This document shows, one piece after another, positions 51,230 to 62,152 of a stretch of DNA of 64,000 bases. The stretch covers positions 2,330,335 through 2,394,334 of the forward strand of contig OY744607.1 in NCBI GenBank assembly GCA_963556255.1. The letters run 5' to 3'. The stretch is from Allolobophora icterica (taxonomy: Eukaryota > Annelida > Clitellata > Crassiclitellata > Lumbricidae). The notes beneath the pieces are model-generated. The model made no database searches, was not told where the DNA came from, and was given only the letters and a program-made list of their open reading frames with translations. Made by a program: the position numbers and the translations under genes. Every line of letters starts with the position of its first letter. Position 1 is the first letter of the stretch.

Positions 51230-52640
51230 TAGCCAGGCTCAAAACTTATTGAACGCCCCTTGTACTTCGGGTTGAGAAGCATCTATTAGGTAAGGTAAGG
51301 TAGGCGTTAAGATGTTGTTAAACACTGGATAGTACAGGCCTTATCAGAGCTGTAAAGACTTCTAATTAAAGACGATTAAGTGTACCTATTACAAGAGAGC
51401 GAAATCAAGGTGTGCCTCAGCTATAGAAGTTTTCGACACTAATGGCAGTAATGTGCGCATCTCTCAACGTTCATATGCAAGATAAGATTGGCGTGTTGAT
51501 GTTAAAAATAGGATAATTCCAATTACCACAACATGGAGCTTTAATGGTGTGGTATCCATTCCAACGGGCAGCGGTGGTGAAAGATCTCACCCGATCAATT
51601 CATTGAAAAATGAACAGGGCCGAGGGCAATTGAGGTCACTATAGAAAATTGTCCACATTTACATTTGCACGACTCCTACTAAAGCAGCCATGATCATAAC
51701 CCAATTCTTTTTGTACAAGAACTTCTCTTCAATTGTCACAACGAACATTTGAGATAACAAGTACATTCTGTCGAAACCAATATTTTGAAGATGCAAGATT
51801 TTCACAACATAGGAATGTTTACATTGCAAACACTGATCAAAAACAGAGAGAAATCAAAGCCAAAATTAATACTTTATCTCACTTACAAGTCGACTTAATT
51901 CAATAATTATAATCTGTAAGTGATCAGCAACGACTGTTCAAGAAAATAAAATCACCTCAATCATTAATTACTCCATGTACTAGGCAACATGAACAAGAGC
52001 TTAATGGCCAATGCCTACCTAAATCCTAGGCTGTAGCAACATCCGTTACATAATCTAAGCATTTAAGACTTCGTTGATTTTGACTTATGCACGTCGTGTT
52101 CCGATTTTGCTGATAGGGAAAAATGGATAAATTTGTTCTAAACCGAAAACAAGTAGATGACATTAGAAGATAAAATTGCCGTTATTGAGGTAAGCTCATC
52201 AGCGTTTCATAATCAGTTAGTGGCATGTTCATATGTCCAAAATAGTCTCCATGCGAAAAGCGAAAGCGGAAAAGAAATTGGTACCGTACCCCCACTTTTT
52301 TAGCCCAAAGTTACACCCGTGCTGGTGGGGAAAAGGGCAAGGACTGGTGGGGAATTTACCCAACAGTTAACATGTTGAAATATCCTCTGCAACTGGGGTA
52401 TAAACCCGTGAAGATGAAATGTTGCCCAGTTTAATTCAGAGGTGGCGATCAGAACGGGACAGGGAATGTACCCTGAAAGTTTTTTTATGGGAACAGAAAT
52501 TGTAAATTTTTATACGAATGTACGGTATTCAATAGGAAATAACAGAAATTAAGTCACACCAATGCTTTATTTAAGCGTGGTATAAAATCTACTGGCAGAG
52601 GTAAATTGTACGAAGGTGGCAGTTGAGAAGGAAAAGCCTG
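51230..52640. other. Region without recognised genes
   Basis: AT-rich. It contains a fragment shared with the MITE at 46502 (ATGCGAAAAGCGAAAG, ACCCCCACTTTTTTAG) at 52240-52320 and GGTGGGGAA repeats to 52400. Confidence 0.5.
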
Positions 52641-52650
52641 TGTTCCGTAT

Positions 52651-53556
52651 CAGTGGCGTCACGAGAGGGTGCGGGGGTGCGAACCGCACCGGGTGAAACC
52701 CTCGCAGGGGAGTGACACCCAACATGAGAAAAAAAATTTCGGAGACGAATTCCTAAAAAAGGTCATCACTTTTTTTGGGAGACGAATTCCTAAAAAAAGG
52801 TCATCACTTTTTTTGAGGGTGACACCATGACTTACCGCACCGGGTGACACCAGCCCTAGTGACGCCACTGTTCCGATTTGGGGACGTTTCGTCCCGGACG
52901 ATTCGTCCCAGGACGATTCGTCCCGAGGACGATTCGTCCCGAGGACGTTTCGTCCCAGGACGATTCGTCCCAGGACCATTCGTCCCAGGACGATTCGTCC
53001 CAGAACGATTCGTCATAGGATAAAACTCAACTCGGGTCTATTCGTCACGGACTGTTCGTCACGATGGGCTATCGTATTAGTCTTTTTTAGTCTTTTGTTG
53101 ACTGTTAACATTAGTGGAGTTTTATCCTCTGACAATCGATGTTTTGTTGAGTTTATTAGAAGACATCAAACAGTTTATAACTAGTAATACAGAACCGTTT
53201 GCCAGGCAACAGTTTTTTCAACAGCTCAAAAGGGACAAGTCCCGCTAGAAGGGAACCCCATATACCAAATTAAAATCACTCCTTAAATAGGCAATCATCA
53301 CTAATCACAAATCGCTAAATGATATCCTCGGACGATTCGTCCTGGGACGAATCGTCCTGGGACGAAACGTCCTCGGGACGAATCGTCCTCGGGACGAATC
53401 GTCCTGGGACGAATCGTCCTCGGGACGAATCGTCCTCGGGACGAATCGTCCTGGGACGAAACGTCCTCGGGACGAATCGTCCTGGGACGAATCGTCCTCG
53501 GGACGAATCGTCCTCGGGACGAATCGTCCTGGGACGAAACGTCCGCATACCCACTG
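52651..53556. mobile_element. Composite hAT-type element containing a foldback of palindromic GGACGATTCGTCC repeats
   Basis: Outer flanks are TTCCGTAT at 52643-52650 and 53557-53564, a perfect 8-bp duplication. Ends read CAGTGGCGTCACGAG and, inward from the right, CAGTGGGTATGCGG. Inside, 52651-52870 alone has matching ends (CAGTGGCGTCAC on both) and is followed by TTCCGATT. Beyond it two arrays of a ~15-16-bp palindromic unit (GGACGATTCGTCC) form arms at 52879-53013 and 53329-53545. Confidence 0.75.
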
Positions 53557-53926
53557 TTCCGTATTAGTGGTTAGGTGGGGAACTGGGGATATCACTGCAT
53601 GTAGTTGTATTGCATCTCTGAGGAGTGATGTTGATAAATAATCCTGGGAAATACCGGATGACAAGGCTAAGCGATTTTCCTAACTGTTGCGTCACTCAGC
53701 CGCTGTGAACCCAGCTGGAAAAAGTGGAAGGCTACGACTACCATTTGAATGCACATAACTGCTTCACCGTAATTTTTAATTTTAATTTCAACAAATATCT
53801 ATCGGGTTGGCCAGCAGTGGGGCAGTTGTTCAAATCCACCCTTGGACAACCCCATGCATGTAAGTAGGCATCGCGACCATGAAATCCCCGTCTTGAAGAC
53901 GGATAGGCCTATATAGCAGTGGTTCT

Positions 53927-54235
53927 CAACCTGTGGTCCGCGGACCACTGGTGGTCCGCGGCCATCTGCCTGGTGGTCCGCGAGCAAGGTCTACAATTTA
54001 TATTTTTTACAATTAAAAGCATGCAAACAGACAAATTTTGTCAATTTTTAAAATTTCTGTTTCATTTCAATCACTAGAATCGGCTAGATGGCAGCATGAA
54101 ACTAATAATGCGAGGATTTATGGCAAAAAATTATTTTGTATTAATTTGCTTTTGGCACAATTTTTAGTGGTGGTCCGCGACCGAGACACACAATTTAGAA
54201 GTGGTCCTCGAGTCTAAAAAGGTTGAGAACCGCTG
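53927..54235. mobile_element. hAT-type MITE with perfect 8-bp target duplication
   Basis: 309 bp between CTATATAG at 53919-53926 and 54236-54243. Inverted ends are CAGTGGTTCTCAACCT and, inward from the right, CAGCGGTTCTCAACCT. Subterminal GTGGTCCGCG repeats occur on both sides. The ends resemble widespread animal Charlie-like hAT ends. Confidence 0.92.
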
Positions 54236-54243
54236 CTATATAG

Positions 54244-55560
54244 GATCCTGATTTTGCGATTCGCGTCACGTTTGGCAGTGTATCGTTACGATGACAGATG
54301 AGTGATATATGCGTTAATGTGCAGACGAGGAACTGCCGAATGCGACTCGGTGTCCGCATAGACCCGCTTTATGTATGTGCGACGGGTCTGTCTCGTTTTA
54401 AATCCGCCCGCATACATGCGCTGGCAACTGGTGCCGACCAGGACACGGTCGTGCGTAAATCATCGCTCAATGGTACGGCGATAACCACATCGGACTGGTC
54501 ACCAGTTGCAGCATTTGGGCTTTTTTTTCTCCACCTAACGATCAACTCGAGAAGCAGTGGCAGCAGCAACTGCAAGCGGAGACAATCATCGGACGCCGAA
54601 CGACGGACGGAAATGGAGGCGGCGGCGGTACATGCTGACTGCGACGCGAGCTACTACTACGCGCGGAGGCCGACGCCGCTGCCTCGCTGCAGACCACCGC
54701 GTACGCTTGCCACATACGTGTCCCTTTGTTATCTGCGCCAATATCGACCGCCACTCCCGGCTCGAGCACCTACTGCCGATCGGTCAGTTGGACTGGGTCG
54801 TGGCTTCTCCGGCGGCCCGGCCGAGCAGCCTCGTCTCCACAGCCACCAAGCCGGGCGAGACTGATCTGCCCGCGTCCTTTTGAGCTATTTCAGGCGGCTC
54901 GCTATCCAGCGTGCTTTGTCCGAAAAACGACCTGCGTCAACCGCGATGTTCAGTGGCGCTGTCGTAAAACGCTATAAATAAATGTATAGCGTAGACGGTG
55001 GAAAACTCGTCTTAGAATCTTTCGGTTGTTACGCGAAGCTAATATTGAGGACGATTGGATACACGATCGGACCGTGTTTCACGGTTTTATAAAGCCATAA
55101 TGGCGTCTTGTTTCGCGTCGAGATATTTATAGACGTCGGTGACGACGCAGACGAGGAGTATATATCGCCTAGCGCTGCTTCTGCTACGCGACGAGCGATG
55201 AAGATGGAGGAAGGATGATATTCTATTGGCTGTTTTCATTAGACGACGATGCTCGTGTTTTGTTTATACAGCGCTTGTACGTCGGGCTAATTTGACGGCG
55301 CACTTCACTTTGAGGACTTCCTCCGAGGATCAGGTTGTCTTTGTCGGCGACTGACGATTTAGAAGGACGGGTGCGTACTCTACGAGGACTAAATATGTAC
55401 GTCGTTGAGGTTGGATGACAGGTGAGCGTTGAAGAGTCGTAACCTGAGTTGTATACGACGTTGCTTTGTGATATTGCAGGTTCATGTCGCTATATAAATT
55501 GAGCCTTCGGCTATAACGGTGGGTCATAGTAAACATATTCAGGTACATTGCTTGTAGGTC
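54244..55560. other. CpG-rich region without recognised gene
   Basis: Clearly richer in CpG than its surroundings. A 188-codon plus-strand frame at 54298-54864 has no recognisable motifs and is opposed by minus-strand frames. A TTTATAAAG motif at about 55086 and a LINE-tail-like CGCTATATAAATTGAGCC near 55490 are present. It could be a promoter or CpG island. Confidence 0.35.
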
Positions 55561-55606
55561 TATGTGCATGCATGCATGTTTACATGTATGTTATGTGTGT
55601 ATATGT

Positions 55607-55679
55607 GTATGTATGTATGTATGTATGTATGTATGTATGTATGTATGTATGTATGTATGTATGTATGTATGTATGTATG
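55607..55679 (+). repeat. (ATGT)n microsatellite, left flank of the LTR element
   Basis: About 18 units ending at the first base of the 5' LTR. The other half of the array resumes at 62631. Confidence 0.95.
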
Positions 55680-56157
55680 TGTGAACTGAGTTTTGTGTAC
55701 AGTTTTGCAGTGCGAGATATTTAGCGTATATATTTAGTGCGCTTACTTTAGTTTCACGTGTATATGTATATATGATAGATGTATAACGTTTAGTCTTAGT
55801 GACACGCGCGGCCGGCCGATATCGGCAGCGGCGCGCTATATGTATATTATTAGAGTTCGTTTAAGCGCACAGAAGACAGGTGTGTCAAGAGGCGCGAAGA
55901 ATTATGCTGACTAGAGAAGTTTGAATTCGAGTGTGTTCGCTATAGTAGTGTGGCTAACTAGTTGAGTTGTAATCGAATTGAGTTCTGTCTGTTTGTTTCT
56001 TATTAAACTGAAAAGATATTACACTGTGTTGCTGATTAATTCAGGTTATACTTATACGTAGAATTAGTGTTCAAAAGGTGAACGTTAAATAGGCGTTAAG
56101 TACGAAGAGAACAAGGATTTAATCAGAAGGATTGTCAACGGAAGGATTGGGTTGACA
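55680..56157 (+). repeat. 5' LTR of the Gmr1-like element
   Basis: 478 bp, starting TGTGAACTGAG and ending GGGTTGACA. It matches the 3' LTR at all but two positions, which lie in the stretch following TTATTAGAGTTCG. It contains AT-rich TATATGTATATA stretches and a CpG-rich patch (GCGCGGCCGGCCGATATCGG) that may form the promoter; that role is inferred. Confidence 0.97.
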
Positions 56158-56161
56158 TTAT

Positions 56162-56179
56162 TGGTGGCAGCGGTAGGAT
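56162..56179 (+). other. Primer-binding site, tRNA-Leu type
   Basis: TGGTGGCAGCGGTAGGAT begins four bases after the 5' LTR. It is complementary to the 3' end of animal tRNA-Leu (…CCACCGCTGCCA plus CCA, from memory) with one mismatch. This sets the start of minus-strand DNA synthesis. Confidence 0.8.
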
Positions 56180-56360
56180 AAATACTCACGGTGGAATAAA
56201 TACTCACGGTGGATAAATACTCACGGTGGAATAAATACTCACGGTGGATATAAACTCACAGTGGATAAAAATTCACGTTATCACCTCTTCGAAGGCGATA
56301 GAAGAATCTACGACGGTGATTGAAGAATTTACAACGGTGTTAGAAGAATCTACGACGGTG
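56176..56360 (+). repeat. Tandem repeats in the retrotransposon 5' leader
   Basis: Two short arrays lie between the primer site and the gag start. About five units of TACTCACGGTGGATAAA type (17-19 bp) are followed by about four units of GAAGAATCTACGACGGTGTTA type (21 bp). Their role is unknown; the leader is where packaging signals are expected. Confidence 0.85.
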
Positions 56361-56596
56361 TTAGAAGAATCTACGCGTTGTGTGCTGTGTGACGAGTTTA
56401 CGATATCAACGACGGTGGAACACGAGAATCGGTATAAAAATTTCGTTGTTTTTCACGAACAAATACAAAAGAAATCCCGTTTGTTTATCGATTCACACAC
56501 CAAGAAAAACCGTGACTTCTTTGAAAAGAGAAATCACTAAAGTAAACAAGTGAGACGGAGAAACTAAGTGCTGAAAGACAAGCAGATATTAAGAAG

Positions 56597-59500
56597 ATGT
56601 CTACGGAGAGGCTAAAACAGCGTTTGTTGAAAGCCGGTTTTAAGGAAGAACAATTAGAAGGTATGTCACGTGGTGACATGATACATGAACTCGCTGAAGT
56701 GTGGGTTAAAGAAGAAGTCGAAGAAGAAGGTGCCGTTGGCGGTGCCGTAGAAAAGGCTATTGAAAAACCTCCTGTGCCTATGTCTATGGAGATGTTGATG
56801 CAGTGGATGATGATGAAAGAAGATAGGGAGGAGAAACGGAGACAAGAAGAGAAAGAGATAAGACAGGAAGAATTGCGTCGTCAGAGAGAGAAAGAAGAGA
56901 AAGCGGAACTTGCAAGGCAAGAAGAATTGCGCTTGCAGAGAGAGAAAGAAGAGAAAGCAGAGCGTCTGCAGAGAGAGAAAGAAGAGAAAACGGAACTTGC
57001 AAGACAAGAAGAATTGCGCTTGCAGAGAGAGAAAGAAGAGAAAGCAGAGCGTCTGCAGAGAGAGAAAGAAGAGAAAACGGAACTTTCAAGGCAAGAAGAA
57101 TTGCGCTTGCAGAGAGAGAGAGAAGATAAAGCAGAACAAGTGCGTAAGGCGGAACTTGAATTGCAAAAGAATCAGTTTGAGATTCAGTTAGAACAGTTGA
57201 AAAGAGATAGGGAAGATGCTGAAAGAAGAAGATTGGAGCAGATGATTGAATTTGAAAAAGCTAGAAAAAGTGATGAAGAGGTACGTCAGCAACAGATTGA
57301 AGCAAAGAGAATGCGTGAGGAAGAAAAAGAAAAAGCGCGAACGTTAGAGTTGGAACGCGCAGAACAGATAAGACAAGAAGAACTCAAATTTCAGAAAGAA
57401 AGTTTGGAAAAGGCAGAGACAGAAAGACAAGAACGTCTGAAACTGGAGAAATCAAAATTGACATTGAAAGAAACGCAAATGAGAGAAGAACGGGAAGCTG
57501 AAAGAAGGAAACAGCAAGAAAGTGAAACTTTGGTGTCAAAAATTAAGAAAATAGGTGATGCAATGAAGCATGTATTGCCTCAAATGCCAACTGATATGAT
57601 GGAGGTGCCATTATATTTTGAAACAGTCGAGAACGCGTTTCGTAGCTTTGCTGTGGAGAAGCCGTTTTGGGTGAAATTATTACTACCATTGATGACGCCG
57701 AAAGCTCGAACCGTTCTGAATAGATTGTCATTCGATGATCTAGACAATTATGATAGAGTCAAGCAGCACTTATTAAAAGAATTTAAATTGACTTCGAAAG
57801 AATACAGAGCCAGATTTGTGGATGCTAGGAAGACAACAGAAGAGACTTATACGATGTTTACGGCAAGACTGAAGAACTTGCTAAACTATTACGTGAGAAG
57901 TCGAAACGTGAACAAAGAGTATGATACGCTCTTTGATTTGCTGGTAGCGGATAAGCTAAAAGAATGTTTACCGCCAGGTCCACTACAGTTTGTATTGTCG
58001 AAGGAAGGAACTGACTGTCTCCAAGCTAGTGCAGTGGCAGACCTAGCAGACATTCATGTAAACAATCGAATTGGGTTTGCGATCCCAAATATAAACAGTT
58101 ATCCTTCTCAACGTTCCGTAAACCAAAGCCAGAGTGGAAAGTGGAAAAGTAATCCAGAAACAGGGAGTCAGTTCAAAGGTAAAGAAGTCAAGGCTAGTGT
58201 CCCTGTACCCAATGAGACCAGAGAAGTGACGTTTGGTCGTCAGGGATTTAACAAATCGTCAGCGCCGTTTGCCAAGAGGGAAGGCAACACATCGTTTACG
58301 CAGTATAAGAGAAATGAAGGAAATGAACAACGAGGTATGGTTGTGAAGCGTTGTCACAACTGTGGTTCAGATAAACATTTGGTTAAATTTTGTCCAGTTC
58401 CAGTGGCAGCAGCTAGTTCTAGCAGAAATCAAGAACACACAAGGGTGAATTTGATTCAAGTGGTTAGTGATACAGGTAATCAAACCACGGGTCAAGAAAA
58501 CCAAGAAACTGAAGTAAAGTCAGTAATGAAATGTGGTATTCAAAAAGAAATTCTATTGGATGCTGAAATTCAGAGAGAAGTTATAGGAAAAGATGACAGT
58601 CGAATATTGAAGAAATCGTTCTTGCAATATGTCGAGGTCGAAATTCGTGGAGTAGACGGTAAAGAGCCAGTGAAAGTCAAAGCACTGAGCGACTCGGGAG
58701 CAGAAATTCCGGTGATTAGTGAAGAATTACTGGAAGGCATGAAGGTGGAACAAATTGGAAAAGTGAATTTGCAATGTGTGGCAGGAGATGCCATTCCTGC
58801 GAAGTTAGTGAAAGTGGATGTTAGACTGTGTGGTAGTGACGTGAAAGAAGAGGGATTTCCGCGTAAAATCCAGTGTTCACTTACACCTTATGTCACTTTG
58901 ATGTGTGCTAGTATTGCAAAGATGGGCAGTACAGAAAGATTCTTGTTGCATCCAGAGATAATTGCCGAATTAAAAGCCGTACCACAGATGAAAATTAAAA
59001 CGATACAAGGAGATGTGAGTGTACGAGCAAATGTAATGACGAGAGCGCAGAGTCGGAAACAGGAAATGGTAGATGTTGATGAGAAGAGTGAAACTGAAAG
59101 TTCAAGTGATGAGGAAAACGAAAGTAATGAGCAACGAAGCTTATCGCGAGATGGTGTAACATCAGAGATGAATGAGCAAGAGATGGTTGCATGCGAGAAT
59201 GGCACATTAAATGAAATTGAAGAAGACAATGAATGTGATGTGGGGATAGGAGACTTGTATAGAGATGAAGAGATGGATGAAGAACAAAAGGTGCAGATTG
59301 CCGATTCGAAGAAGTTCGAAGAGCAACAGAGAAAGGATGAATCGTTGAAGCCGTGGTGGAAGTTAGCACAAGAGAAAGAATCTGAATTCTGTGTGATCAA
59401 CGGTTTATTGCATAAGAAATATCAGATATTAGACCAGACGATATATCAACTAGTGTTACCAAAAGAGAGACGAATTAAAGTGATGGAATTGGCACATGAA

Positions 59501-62038
59501 TCGGTATTTGGAGGACATCTAGGAGAAGAGAAAACAAGAGAACGAATAAAATTATCTTTTGTATGGCCAAAGATGAGAAGAGACATTGTGAAATTTTGTA
59601 AGTCTTGCGAGAAGTGTCAACTAAAGGCAAGGAGTCTGGTGATGGATAGAGTGCCTATCACTCCGGTCTCAAGAGAAGAGGTCGCCTTCAAGAGAATGAC
59701 GATGGACCTCGTTGGCCCGATCGATCCAGTATCTGCTGCAGGTCACAAGTATTGTTTATGCATTGTGGACTCGTGCACCAGATGGCCTACAATCTTCTTA
59801 TTGAAATCGCTGACAGCGAAGGCTGTGTGTGAAGCATTGATGGAACTGTTCATGAACGTTGGTGTACCGTCAGTGATCACAAGTGACCAAGGAACGAACT
59901 TCACAGCCAGTTTGACAAGAGAATTTCTCAATTTAATGGGCTGTAGTCCAAGATTCGACACACCAGGACACCCAGAGGCTGCTGGATTAGTAGAAAGATG
60001 GAATCAGACATTTAAAAAGATGATCCATCATGTGATAATAGACAACCCGAGGAAATGGCATAAGATAATTCCTTTCACAGTGTGGGCATTACGAGAAGTG
60101 CCGAATGCAACTACTGGAGTATCACCATATATGCTTGTCTATGGGAAAATTCCGAGAGGACCATTGGCAATATTAAAAGAGAGTTGGACTAGAGAAATAA
60201 ACTTACCACCTCATGTTGGAGTTAAACCAGAAAAGTATTTGAAAGAACTCAAAGAAAATATGGAGAAAGCATTATTGTTTGCAGAATCTTACTCTCGAGA
60301 AAAGCAATTACAATACACGAATCAGTATAACAAGAGAGCAAAGCACAAAGAATTTGAAGCTGGTGAGAAAGTCATAGTTTTGTATCCAACGTCAACAAAC
60401 AAACTTATTTCTCGATGGCATGGTCCATGTACGATCATACATCGAAGATCAAAGTACTCTTATTTAGTCGATATGGGTGAAAATGGTCGAAAAATAATTC
60501 ACGCCAACAAGATCAGAAAATATGTTACTCGAGCATTAAGTTGTGGTCTAATCGTTGAAGAAGATGAAGATTTTGGTTCAGTGGTTGAATTACCAATGAG
60601 GAATGAGGTTCAAGATGACAAGAATTCACTTAACCTCGATCCTGAACAAATTAGCCATTTAACAGTAACTCAGCAAGAACAGTTGTTGAAAGTCTTGAAC
60701 AAATACTGTGACAGATTTTCAGAAAAACCTGGATTATGTACATTGGTCGAACACGAAATTGAACTAAAACCAGGATTTCGTGAAAAGGAATTTGCAGCAT
60801 ACCGAATTCCTTTGATTTATCGATCAGAAGTGGAACGTCAGATCAAAGAAATGTTAAAAACAAACATTATTAAACCATCATCGAGCAGAATGGCAAGCCC
60901 TTTGGTTATTGTTAAAAAGAAAGACGGATCTTTAAGACTTGCCTGTGACTACAGATACATTAACTCATTCACAGTGGATTGTAAATATCCGATGCCGATT
61001 GTCAGAGACGTTTTGAACAAAGTTGGAAAGTCTAATGTGATTTCCATCTTGGACTGTCGAAGTGCTTATTGGACTTGTCCTGTAAAACAATCTGATCAAT
61101 GGAAGACAGCTTTTGTAACACATAATGGACTGTATGAATTTACTCGTGTTCCTTTTGGAATGATAAATTCAGGCCGAACTTTTGTTAAGGCGATAAATTT
61201 AGTTTTACAGCCTATAAGTGACTTTGCAGAACCGTATGTTGATGACATTGCTGTGCATTCTGACAGTTGGAAAGTTCACTTGCAGCATCTAGATGCATTT
61301 TTGATGCAAATGAGATTGCATAACGTTACTTTGAATTTGAAAAAATGCATATTTGGTAAGAGTGAGGTAAGGTTTATCGGTCATGTGGTTGGGTCTGGTA
61401 AGATAAAGATGAATCCAGACAGAATTGAAAGTTTGACTAATTTGAAGATCCCAGAAACTAAGAAGCAAGTTAAGCAACTGCTTGGATTTTTTAATTATTA
61501 CAGACAGTTTATTAAGGACTTTGCACAGATTGCGAAACCTTTATCTGATTTAACTAGTAAACGTGTTTCTGATAAGATTGATTGGACTGTTGAACATCAG
61601 CAAGCATTTGATTTACTTAAAGAGGCTGTGCGATCCAAAGTAGTGTTATATGTTTTTGAAGTGGGAAAACCATTCAATTTGTACTGCGATAGTAGTGACT
61701 TTGCAGTCGGTGCTGTTTTAACACAGATGGACGACAAGGGAATAGAACGCCCTGTGTCATTTATCAGTCAGAAATTAACTGATACCCAGAAGAGATGGGC
61801 TACTGTGGAAAAGGAAGCCTATGCTATTGTTTGGGCTTTAAACAAGTTAAAAGAAATTATAATTGGATCGAAAATTTTCATTTTTACTGATCACAATCCT
61901 CTTACATACTTGACTGAGTCAATGTCTAAGTCTGCTAAACTTGTGCGTTGGGCGTTAGCCTTACAAACTTTTGATGTTGAGGTGAAGTACAAGAAGGGCA
62001 GATTGAATATTATTGCTGATTGTTTGTCAAGGTTATAA
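56597..62038 (+). CDS. Gag-Pol polyprotein of Gmr1-like retrotransposon
   Basis: One uninterrupted 1813-codon frame. Residues ~70-325 are a charged coiled coil rich in Glu, Arg and Gln, built partly from an 87-bp (29-residue) tandem repeat. Residues ~330-490 are a helical capsid-like Gag region of the kind from which vertebrate SCAN domains are thought to derive. A CX2CX4HX4C zinc knuckle is at 586-599 and the aspartic protease DSGA at 699-702. The integrase zinc site has H967, H974, C1004 and C1007; its catalytic triad is D1037, D1097 and E1133, with 35 residues between the last two. Reverse transcriptase has D1486 and YVDD at 1547-1550; RNase H has D1698, E1740 and D1765. The protein ends soon after RNase H with no chromodomain. 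Gag and Pol are fused without frameshift, so protein ratio control must work differently from frameshifting elements. All key catalytic residues are present. Confidence 0.96.
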   Translation: MSTERLKQRLLKAGFKEEQLEGMSRGDMIHELAEVWVKEEVEEEGAVGGAVEKAIEKPPVPMSMEMLMQWMMMKEDREEKRRQEEKEIRQEELRRQREKEEKAELARQEELRLQREKEEKAERLQREKEEKTELARQEELRLQREKEEKAERLQREKEEKTELSRQEELRLQREREDKAEQVRKAELELQKNQFEIQLEQLKRDREDAERRRLEQMIEFEKARKSDEEVRQQQIEAKRMREEEKEKARTLELERAEQIRQEELKFQKESLEKAETERQERLKLEKSKLTLKETQMREEREAERRKQQESETLVSKIKKIGDAMKHVLPQMPTDMMEVPLYFETVENAFRSFAVEKPFWVKLLLPLMTPKARTVLNRLSFDDLDNYDRVKQHLLKEFKLTSKEYRARFVDARKTTEETYTMFTARLKNLLNYYVRSRNVNKEYDTLFDLLVADKLKECLPPGPLQFVLSKEGTDCLQASAVADLADIHVNNRIGFAIPNINSYPSQRSVNQSQSGKWKSNPETGSQFKGKEVKASVPVPNETREVTFGRQGFNKSSAPFAKREGNTSFTQYKRNEGNEQRGMVVKRCHNCGSDKHLVKFCPVPVAAASSSRNQEHTRVNLIQVVSDTGNQTTGQENQETEVKSVMKCGIQKEILLDAEIQREVIGKDDSRILKKSFLQYVEVEIRGVDGKEPVKVKALSDSGAEIPVISEELLEGMKVEQIGKVNLQCVAGDAIPAKLVKVDVRLCGSDVKEEGFPRKIQCSLTPYVTLMCASIAKMGSTERFLLHPEIIAELKAVPQMKIKTIQGDVSVRANVMTRAQSRKQEMVDVDEKSETESSSDEENESNEQRSLSRDGVTSEMNEQEMVACENGTLNEIEEDNECDVGIGDLYRDEEMDEEQKVQIADSKKFEEQQRKDESLKPWWKLAQEKESEFCVINGLLHKKYQILDQTIYQLVLPKERRIKVMELAHESVFGGHLGEEKTRERIKLSFVWPKMRRDIVKFCKSCEKCQLKARSLVMDRVPITPVSREEVAFKRMTMDLVGPIDPVSAAGHKYCLCIVDSCTRWPTIFLLKSLTAKAVCEALMELFMNVGVPSVITSDQGTNFTASLTREFLNLMGCSPRFDTPGHPEAAGLVERWNQTFKKMIHHVIIDNPRKWHKIIPFTVWALREVPNATTGVSPYMLVYGKIPRGPLAILKESWTREINLPPHVGVKPEKYLKELKENMEKALLFAESYSREKQLQYTNQYNKRAKHKEFEAGEKVIVLYPTSTNKLISRWHGPCTIIHRRSKYSYLVDMGENGRKIIHANKIRKYVTRALSCGLIVEEDEDFGSVVELPMRNEVQDDKNSLNLDPEQISHLTVTQQEQLLKVLNKYCDRFSEKPGLCTLVEHEIELKPGFREKEFAAYRIPLIYRSEVERQIKEMLKTNIIKPSSSRMASPLVIVKKKDGSLRLACDYRYINSFTVDCKYPMPIVRDVLNKVGKSNVISILDCRSAYWTCPVKQSDQWKTAFVTHNGLYEFTRVPFGMINSGRTFVKAINLVLQPISDFAEPYVDDIAVHSDSWKVHLQHLDAFLMQMRLHNVTLNLKKCIFGKSEVRFIGHVVGSGKIKMNPDRIESLTNLKIPETKKQVKQLLGFFNYYRQFIKDFAQIAKPLSDLTSKRVSDKIDWTVEHQQAFDLLKEAVRSKVVLYVFEVGKPFNLYCDSSDFAVGAVLTQMDDKGIERPVSFISQKLTDTQKRWATVEKEAYAIVWALNKLKEIIIGSKIFIFTDHNPLTYLTESMSKSAKLVRWALALQTFDVEVKYKKGRLNIIADCLSRL

Positions 62039-62133
62039 GTAATCGTAAGACTGTTCATTAATTAGTTAAATATATATATGTTTCATGTATTATGGTAATT
62101 TCGCAAATTTTGAAATTTAATTTGCTCAATTCC

Positions 62134-62149
62134 AGAAAAAGGAAGGAGG
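62134..62149 (+). other. Polypurine tract
   Basis: AGAAAAAGGAAGGAGG lies three bases upstream of the 3' LTR, the standard position for plus-strand priming. Confidence 0.9.
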
Positions 62150-62152
62150 TAA

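Noticed and set aside
54298..54864. 188-codon plus-strand frame in CpG-rich DNA
   Set aside because: No recognisable motif, overlapping open frames on both strands as expected in GC-rich sequence, and no supported splice structure.
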